DNA of 64,000 nt from Gammaproteobacteria bacterium (GTDB taxonomy: Bacteria; Pseudomonadota; Gammaproteobacteria; Burkholderiales; Sulfuricellaceae), in NCBI GenBank assembly GCA_018824405.1, contig JAHJGO010000013.1, positions 62,001-126,000 of the forward strand. Direction: 5' to 3'. Shown one piece after another: positions 58,826-64,000 of the stretch. The translations under genes and the position numbers were made by a program. Positions within the stretch are counted from its first letter, which is position 1, and each line of letters begins with the position of its first letter. Under the pieces are notes generated by a model. The model saw only the letters and a program-made list of their open reading frames with translations. It was not told the DNA's origin and made no database searches.

Positions 58826-59682
58826 GCGCTGCTTTTCGTCTCCAGTCCCAGCGCCCTGATGTCCGAAGCAAAGGCATCGATCCAGGCTTGGGGCAGGGGC
58901 GACAGGCGTTGTGCTTCTGGCTGCATTGAAGGGCGCGCCAAGCTATATAGCAATACGCCCCGCAATGGGGTGCCATGATCCTGGCAGTGCGATAGAAAGT
59001 TCAGATAGGCTTCACGTTCTCTCATTTCTGGGGGCTGACCGTCGAGCGCAAAAACCGCGGTCTGAATCCAGGTGGGGCAAAGCCTTGCTGCCGTGTTCAG
59101 GTTGGTCATGGCTGTTTCTGGTTTCTGGCGACTATGGTTGATGCGTAGCCGCCCTTCCGAAGTGGCGCTGTCGAGTTTGAACCAGATTTCCCCATTCAGC
59201 TGCGCCATTTTCCTGATCCCCCTGCGCACATTTGGTCGGTGCATCAGGCTACCATTTGTGATTAATACCAACTTGATACGGTTAGTGAGCCTGAACTCAC
59301 CCAGTATCTGCCCGATCAGTTCGATGACCTGTTCGAACTCTGCGGCGCTTGTCGGTTCGCCATTGCCGGAGAGTGCAATATCATTCAGACGTCGTTCTTC
59401 CGGATTTACATGCTCAGTCATGAAACTGCCATGTAGCAGTTCGTGCAGAAATTCACGCAACTCCTTCCCCAATAATGACAAGTCGACTGGCGGCGCACTG
59501 CCGCGGCGCAGATTCGGCACCTGGCAATAAATGCAGCGCCAGTTACAGGCGTTATTGGTATTTAAATTGATGCCTATGGATACGCCTCCGGCACGACGCG
59601 ATATAACGGGGTAGACATAGGTCAGTCCCACGCTGTCGCGGCTGTGGTCGTGAGTGCTAAGTGGGGGCAGACGCTGGTGCAT
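58822..59682 (-). CDS. Radical SAM protein of unknown specificity
   Basis: About 286 residues from ATG 59682 (a GTG at 59700 would add six). The cluster motif CNWRCIYC supplies three cysteines for a 4Fe-4S cluster. It follows GVSIGINLNTNNA, and LSGNGEPTSAAEF and ITNGSLMHRPN fit the SAM-binding barrel. No extra Fe-S or SPASM domain is apparent. It resembles a widespread COG-level Fe-S oxidoreductase family; the substrate is unknown. Divergent from queD, which is itself linked to radical SAM chemistry (QueE), but this is not a typical QueE. Confidence 0.82.
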   Translation of the reverse strand: MHQRLPPLSTHDHSRDSVGLTYVYPVISRRAGGVSIGINLNTNNACNWRCIYCQVPNLRRGSAPPVDLSLLGKELREFLHELLHGSFMTEHVNPEERRLNDIALSGNGEPTSAAEFEQVIELIGQILGEFRLTNRIKLVLITNGSLMHRPNVRRGIRKMAQLNGEIWFKLDSATSEGRLRINHSRQKPETAMTNLNTAARLCPTWIQTAVFALDGQPPEMREREAYLNFLSHCQDHGTPLRGVLLYSLARPSMQPEAQRLSPLPQAWIDAFASDIRALGLETKSSA

Positions 59683-59722
59683 GGAGAACGATTGAACCAC
59701 TGAACGCCGCTTCGGGCAAGAA

Positions 59723-59752
59723 TGCTATAATCAGCGCTCATTGTTCGAGCGC
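59723..59752 (+). promoter_or_regulatory. queD promoter with leader hairpin
   Basis: An extended -10 TGCTATAAT ends at 59731, with no good -35. The next bases form GCGCTC (59734-59739) and GAGCGC (59747-59752), a six-pair hairpin eight bases before the ATG, where no Shine-Dalgarno is visible. The transcript would have a very short leader. Confidence 0.5.
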
Positions 59753-59760
59753 ACTATTTC

Positions 59761-60201
59761 ATGCTGATTACCCGCAGACTGGAGTTCGATGCAGGCCACC
59801 GCATCCCTAACCACAACAGCCAGTGTCGCCATCTTCATGGTCATCGTTATGCGATCGAGATCACCTTGTCGGGCCAGATAATCGATACCGAGGGCGTATC
59901 CGAGCAGGGCATGGTAATGGATTTTTCCGAAGTAAAAACCATTGCTCAGGAAGCGGTGGTCAACCAGTGGGATCATGCATTTCTGGTTTACCGGGGAGAT
60001 GTCGCCGTCGTGGATTTTCTTGCAACTTTACCTGGACACAAGACGGTGGCGCTGGATGTGGTACCCACAGCAGAAAATCTTGCTGCAATCGCATTTCGTA
60101 TGCTCGATGCCGCCTATGTCGATCGTTTTGCCAACCAGCTTCTGCTGGAACGGGTGCGCTTGTATGAAACGCCGAATAATTGGGCAGATGCACGGCGTTA
60201 A
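59761..60201 (+). CDS. queD: 6-carboxy-5,6,7,8-tetrahydropterin synthase QueD
   Basis: Makes carboxytetrahydropterin from dihydroneopterin triphosphate on the way to preQ0 and queuosine in tRNA. 146 residues with FDAGHRI, the catalytic cysteine and zinc histidines in SQCRHLHGH, GMVMDFSEVK, a conserved DHAF, and the C-terminal LYETPNNWA. It is closer to QueD than to PTPS by length and by the CxxxHGH spacing. Ends 106 bases before the slt ATG. Confidence 0.94.
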   Translation: MLITRRLEFDAGHRIPNHNSQCRHLHGHRYAIEITLSGQIIDTEGVSEQGMVMDFSEVKTIAQEAVVNQWDHAFLVYRGDVAVVDFLATLPGHKTVALDVVPTAENLAAIAFRMLDAAYVDRFANQLLLERVRLYETPNNWADARR

Positions 60202-60307
60202 TCTGAAGCGAGTTCAGTCCCAGTTGTGTATTGGCTGTCGTATCTGTGCTATCCCCAAGGCACGTCACACTACCCTTTGCGCCCGCTGCGCAACTGCACC
60301 AGGATTA

Positions 60308-62281
60308 ATGTATTTCGCGATGTTCAAACCAATATTTCTGTTTTTATCCCTGTATCTGTTTTCTCTGATGAATGCTGTGGCTGGCGACGCTGATGATGAA
60401 TTTCTCTCTGCGCGCGAGGCGTTCCGCAAGGGAGACGCGGCCCGTCTGAATGTGGCCGCAAAGCGCCTCGAGCATCATGTTCTGGCGCCATATCTGAATT
60501 ATTACCAGCTCCTGATGCGGCTCAAGGATGCTTCCCCTGCAGAGGTGCGTGGTTTTATTTCTGCCAATGCAGACTCCTATCTTTCGGGGCGGTTGCAGGC
60601 AGACTGGCTCAAGATTCTGGGGCAGAAGCAGGAATGGACGCTTTTTCTGGAAGAGTATCCCATGCTGAAGGGTAATGATGATGCTGAGCTTGCCTGTTTT
60701 GCTTTGCAGGCAAGGTTGCAACGCAACGACCCTGGCGCGTTCCAGGAGGGGCGGCGCAGGTGGTTGAGCGGGACGGAATCTGCCGCGTCGTGCAGGCCTG
60801 TTTTCGATGCAATGATTGCCGCAGGCGAGTTGAATGTGGAGGATGTCTGGTCACGTATTCGTCTTGCGCTGGAATTGGGAAATATCAGCGTGGCACGTCA
60901 GGCGGCTGAGGATTTGCCCCAGGGACAGAGATACGCTTTTAGACCCATGGAGAAAGTAGCGGAAAATCCTCAACGTTTTCTTGACGCCAGTAGCAGTGCT
61001 GAATTGCATACCCGTCCCGAGCGTGAGCTGACCATGTTTGCCGTCTATCGCCTGGCACGCAGCCAGCCGTCTGCTGCCCTGATCTACTGGAATCGAATGC
61101 GCCCACAGCTCAGTCTGGAGGAGCAGCGCTATGTGTGGGGGCAGATGGCCTTCCACGCTGCCCGCAAGCATGATCCTGTTGCACTGCATTGGTTTCGTGA
61201 GGCGGGGGAGACTCCCTTGAATGAGCTCCAGCTGACATGGCGCGTTCGTGCAGCATTGCGCGCACAGGACTGGCAGCAGGTGTTGTCCGGAATCGCGGAG
61301 ATGCCGGAGGAGTTGCAGAATCAGGGTGTCTGGCGCTACTGGAAGGCGCGCGGACTCAAATCAAATGGCAAAACCGCGGCTGCAAATATCATTCTGGCGC
61401 CATTGTCGCTGGAACATAATTTTTATGGTCAGATGGCTCTTGAGGATCTGGGCTCGGTGGTCAGCAACCCTCTTTCCACTTATGCGCCCAGTGAAGATAG
61501 ACTCAGGGAAGTCAGAGCCATCCCCGGTATTCAGCGCGCGCTGGCACTCTACCGGCTCGACCTGAGAACTGAGGCTAACCGGGAATGGCTGTGGGCGAGC
61601 CGTAATTTCGATGACGAGCAGATGCTGGCAGCGGCAGAGCTGGCGAAGCGCAATAACTGGCTTGATCGCGCCATCAATACGGCTGACAAAACCCGGACCC
61701 TGCATGATTTTAGCCTGCGCTACCCGGCGCCTCACCGTGACTTGATGCAGGTTTACGCCCAGGAGCATGGACTGGATGAGGCGTGGGTGTATGGTCTGAT
61801 TCGGCAGGAAAGCCGTTTCGTGCAACAGGCGCGCTCCAGTGTGGGGGCCTCCGGTTTGATGCAGCTGATGCCGGCCACGGCCAAATGGATTGCCAGTCGG
61901 ATGGGCATGAAGCACTTTCGTCAGAGCCAGGTCAATCAGATCGACACTAATATTTCCTTCGGTACGTATTATCTGAAATACGTGCTCGACACCAATAATG
62001 GTCAGCCTGTGCTCGCCACGGCATCCTACAATGCAGGGCCTTCACGTGCCCGGCGCTGGAAGGATGAGAAAGCGCTGGAAGGTGCGATTTATGCTGAATC
62101 CATACCGTTCACGGAAACCCGTGGCTATGTCCAGAAAGTCTTGAGTAACGCCACTTATTATGCGAATCGCTTTGAACGCCAAGTGGTGTCATTGAGGCAG
62201 CGTTTGGGGACAGTTTCAGGCAAGGGCGCGAATAATGAGTGCCAGAATCCGGATGAACGGAGCCCTTCCTGCGATCCGTGA
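60308..62281 (+). CDS. slt: Soluble lytic murein transglycosylase Slt
   Basis: Cleaves glycan strands of peptidoglycan with 1,6-anhydro product formation in the periplasm. 657 residues from ATG 60308 (ATG 60320 also fits), with a signal peptide of about 25-30 residues, a long helical superhelix domain (about 35-450), and the catalytic SLT domain with LIRQESRF (catalytic Glu), SSVGASGLMQLMPATA and TASYNAGPSRARRW. The frame is open upstream with a cysteine-rich stretch, treated separately. Confidence 0.94.
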   Translation: MYFAMFKPIFLFLSLYLFSLMNAVAGDADDEFLSAREAFRKGDAARLNVAAKRLEHHVLAPYLNYYQLLMRLKDASPAEVRGFISANADSYLSGRLQADWLKILGQKQEWTLFLEEYPMLKGNDDAELACFALQARLQRNDPGAFQEGRRRWLSGTESAASCRPVFDAMIAAGELNVEDVWSRIRLALELGNISVARQAAEDLPQGQRYAFRPMEKVAENPQRFLDASSSAELHTRPERELTMFAVYRLARSQPSAALIYWNRMRPQLSLEEQRYVWGQMAFHAARKHDPVALHWFREAGETPLNELQLTWRVRAALRAQDWQQVLSGIAEMPEELQNQGVWRYWKARGLKSNGKTAAANIILAPLSLEHNFYGQMALEDLGSVVSNPLSTYAPSEDRLREVRAIPGIQRALALYRLDLRTEANREWLWASRNFDDEQMLAAAELAKRNNWLDRAINTADKTRTLHDFSLRYPAPHRDLMQVYAQEHGLDEAWVYGLIRQESRFVQQARSSVGASGLMQLMPATAKWIASRMGMKHFRQSQVNQIDTNISFGTYYLKYVLDTNNGQPVLATASYNAGPSRARRWKDEKALEGAIYAESIPFTETRGYVQKVLSNATYYANRFERQVVSLRQRLGTVSGKGANNECQNPDERSPSCDP

Positions 62282-62428
62282 CGGGCAGACGGTATCAGGC
62301 TAGAATCACTCTCTATAAATTTATATGCCCGGTTTGGGTAATTTTGTTTCAAATGTTGGCGCGGTTTTAGTGGTCGAGTCACCGGCAAAACAGATGTGGA
62401 CAAACTCTACAGAAAGCGACAAAACGTT

Positions 62429-63457
62429 ATGAATATCAAGAAAATATGTGTCTTGGGCGGCGCTGGTTTTGTCGGCACCCATATGGTGAACAAGCTGGAA
62501 ATGGCGGGTTACGCAGTTCGTGTCCTGACCAGCAAGCGTGACCATGCCAAGAATGTTTCCGTTCTGCCCAAGGTGGAAGTAGTTGAGGCCAACATTTTTG
62601 ACTCGTCTGAGTTGAGTCGGCATTTTTCCGGTATGGATGCCGTTGTCAATCTGGTGGGCATATTGAACGAAGGAAAAGCAGGCCGAGTGGATAAACCCAT
62701 GGCGCGACGCGGGGATTTTCATGAAGTGCATGTGGAATTGCCGCGGAAGGTCGTTCATGCTTGCGCAGCCACGGGGGTCAAGCGTTTGCTGCACATGAGC
62801 GCGCTCAACGCCGATCCCAATGCGCCTAGCGCTTATCTCCGCTCCAAGGGGCTGGGTGAGGCGATCGTGCGTGAATCTGGCATGCAGCACAGCGAAAATG
62901 AGAACTGGTATCTAAATGGACCGAAATTTGTTCATGGTTATGGGTTGGCAGTAACCGTGTTCAGGCCTTCCGTGATTTTTGGGCGCGAGGATAGCTTCAC
63001 CAACATGTTTGCCCGCTTGCTCAAAATTGCACCCGTGCTGCCGTTAGCCAGTCCAGGCGCTAAATTTCAGCCTGTTTTTGTAGAAGATGTGGCACAGGCT
63101 TTTGTGGCAAGTCTCAATAACCAGGCAACTTTCGGTCAGCGCTATGATTTGTGCGGCCCCAAGGTTTACACCTTGCGCGAGCTGGTCGATCTGGTCGCCA
63201 GGATAACCGGGCGTAACAGCAAAATCATCAATCTATCTCCGCAACTGTCATATCTGATGGCGATGGTAATGGAGTGGATACCGGGCCCCAAACTGATGAC
63301 GCGCGACAATTATTTATCGATGCAAGTCGATTCTGTTTGCGACTGCGAATTCCCAAGGATTTTTGATGTCAAACCTCGTGCGCTGGAGGCTATTGCGCCG
63401 GATTATCTTTCTCAATCCCATCACTATCATGGGTTCCGCTCTGCAGCGGGCCGCTGA
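62429..63457 (+). CDS. NAD(P)-binding oxidoreductase, complex I NDUFA9-like
   Basis: 342 residues from ATG 62429; an upstream in-frame ATG at 62396 lacks support. Extended SDR fold with the Rossmann motif CVLGGAGFVGTHMVNKL and VVNLVGILNE, then VFRPSVIFGREDSF and FVEDVAQAFV. It resembles the atypical SDRs related to the mitochondrial NDUFA9 39 kDa subunit, commonly upstream of cca in betaproteobacteria. The active-site YxxxK is replaced by YLRSK in the expected region. Exact reaction unknown. Confidence 0.85.
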   Translation: MNIKKICVLGGAGFVGTHMVNKLEMAGYAVRVLTSKRDHAKNVSVLPKVEVVEANIFDSSELSRHFSGMDAVVNLVGILNEGKAGRVDKPMARRGDFHEVHVELPRKVVHACAATGVKRLLHMSALNADPNAPSAYLRSKGLGEAIVRESGMQHSENENWYLNGPKFVHGYGLAVTVFRPSVIFGREDSFTNMFARLLKIAPVLPLASPGAKFQPVFVEDVAQAFVASLNNQATFGQRYDLCGPKVYTLRELVDLVARITGRNSKIINLSPQLSYLMAMVMEWIPGPKLMTRDNYLSMQVDSVCDCEFPRIFDVKPRALEAIAPDYLSQSHHYHGFRSAAGR

Positions 63458-63463
63458 GTTGCA

Positions 63464-64000
63464 ATGCAAGTCTATCAGGTAGGCGGGGCGGTACGTGATG
63501 AACTGCTCGGTCTGCCGGTGCAGGACCGGGATTATGTAGTGGTGGGCGCTACACCCGAGGAGATGGTGAAGCAGGGGTTCCGACCGGTGGGTAAGGATTT
63601 TCCGGTTTTTTTGCATCCCCGTACTCATGAGGAATATGCGCTTGCCCGAACCGAGCGCAAGACGGCTCTGGGATATAAAGGTTTTCAGATCCATGCTGAG
63701 CCGGAGGTAACTCTGGAACAGGACCTTGCACGGCGTGACCTCACCATTAATGCCATCGCACGGGATGACGCAGGTCGCATCATTGATCCCCATCATGGCG
63801 TTAGCGACATCAAGGCGGGAATTCTGCGCCATGTCAGCCGGGCTTTTGTCGAAGATCCCGTGCGAATTTTACGCTTGGCGCGCTTTGCGGCGCGGTTCGA
63901 ACAATTTTCCATTGCACCCGAAACGCTCGAATTGATGCGGGAAATGGTCCGCAATGGTGAAGTCGATGCACTGGTTCCGGAGCGGGTGTGGCAGGAGCTT
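63464..64000 (+). CDS. cca: tRNA nucleotidyltransferase (CCA-adding enzyme), N-terminal part (partial)
   Basis: Adds or repairs the 3'-CCA of tRNAs. The frame opens at ATG 63464 and runs off the window, giving 179 residues. It shows [15 protein letters not shown], the metal-binding [15 protein letters not shown], the [10 protein letters not shown] motif and [16 protein letters not shown], the class II nucleotidyltransferase set. Only six bases separate it from the NDUFA9-like gene. Confidence 0.95.
   Translation, partial: MQVYQVGGAVRDELLGLPVQDRDYVVVGATPEEMVKQGFRPVGKDFPVFLHPRTHEEYALARTERKTALGYKGFQIHAEPEVTLEQDLARRDLTINAIARDDAGRIIDPHHGVSDIKAGILRHVSRAFVEDPVRILRLARFAARFEQFSIAPETLELMREMVRNGEVDALVPERVWQEL

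Noticed and set aside
59942-60187. Extension of the slt frame back into queD
   Set aside because: It is the +1-shifted reading of queD and would place over 80 residues before the signal peptide.

Overview
This 64 kb window is a gene-dense chromosomal segment of a Gram-negative bacterium, most likely a betaproteobacterium near the Nitrosomonadales (Sulfuricella/Gallionella-like). That placement is inferred from gene content and order (pilB-pilC-pilD-coaE; rpsP-rimM-trmD-rplS; grpE-dnaK-dnaJ; hrcA, nadK, recN, fur, bamE, dapB, carA, carB, greA, yhbY, rlmE, ftsH, folP, glmM), not from a database search. No rRNA, tRNA, CRISPR array or complete insertion sequence was seen.

Layout. 1-9 kb: the start of a CHASE-domain sensor coupled to moaC, a BepA-like periplasmic protease, coaE, the type IV pilus genes pilD, pilC and pilB, a CorC/HlyC-type membrane protein and ypjD. 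9-14.3 kb: ffh, the rpsP-rimM-trmD-rplS operon, an Ogt-type methyltransferase and xerD. 14.3-19.7 kb is the clearest accessory block: a decayed MntA-HepT toxin-antitoxin pair between complete xerD and a second, diverged copy of the xerD 3' end; a sulfatase-superfamily membrane enzyme; a PmtA-like methyltransferase; a type IV pilin with a sigma-54 promoter; and an AbiEii-like nucleotidyltransferase with a small overlapping partner.

19.9-23.9 kb: the heat-shock operon grpE-dnaK-dnaJ behind a near-consensus sigma-32 promoter, with repeats in both internal gaps. 24-30.3 kb: a signalling cluster with a degenerate-GGDEF/EAL protein, a NarL-type response regulator, a soluble PAS histidine kinase, a methyl-accepting protein whose periplasmic domain carries a c-type heme motif, and a calcium-binding-motif protein of unknown role. 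30.4-47.7 kb: housekeeping genes from hemH and hrcA to glmM. 47.8-54.6 kb: pstSCAB with a Pho box, and a DctPQM TRAP transporter. 54.7-64 kb: tilS, accA, lysC, a small HTH protein, a radical SAM protein, queD, a soluble lytic transglycosylase, an NDUFA9-like oxidoreductase, and the start of cca, which runs off the window.

Most of the window is ordinary core genome. The parts most worth a second look are the xerD-bracketed decayed toxin-antitoxin cassette, the pilin/methyltransferase/sulfatase locus, the heme-MCP/two-component/EAL cluster with a structured leader, the hairpin-rich carA leader, and several families of intergenic palindromic repeats.
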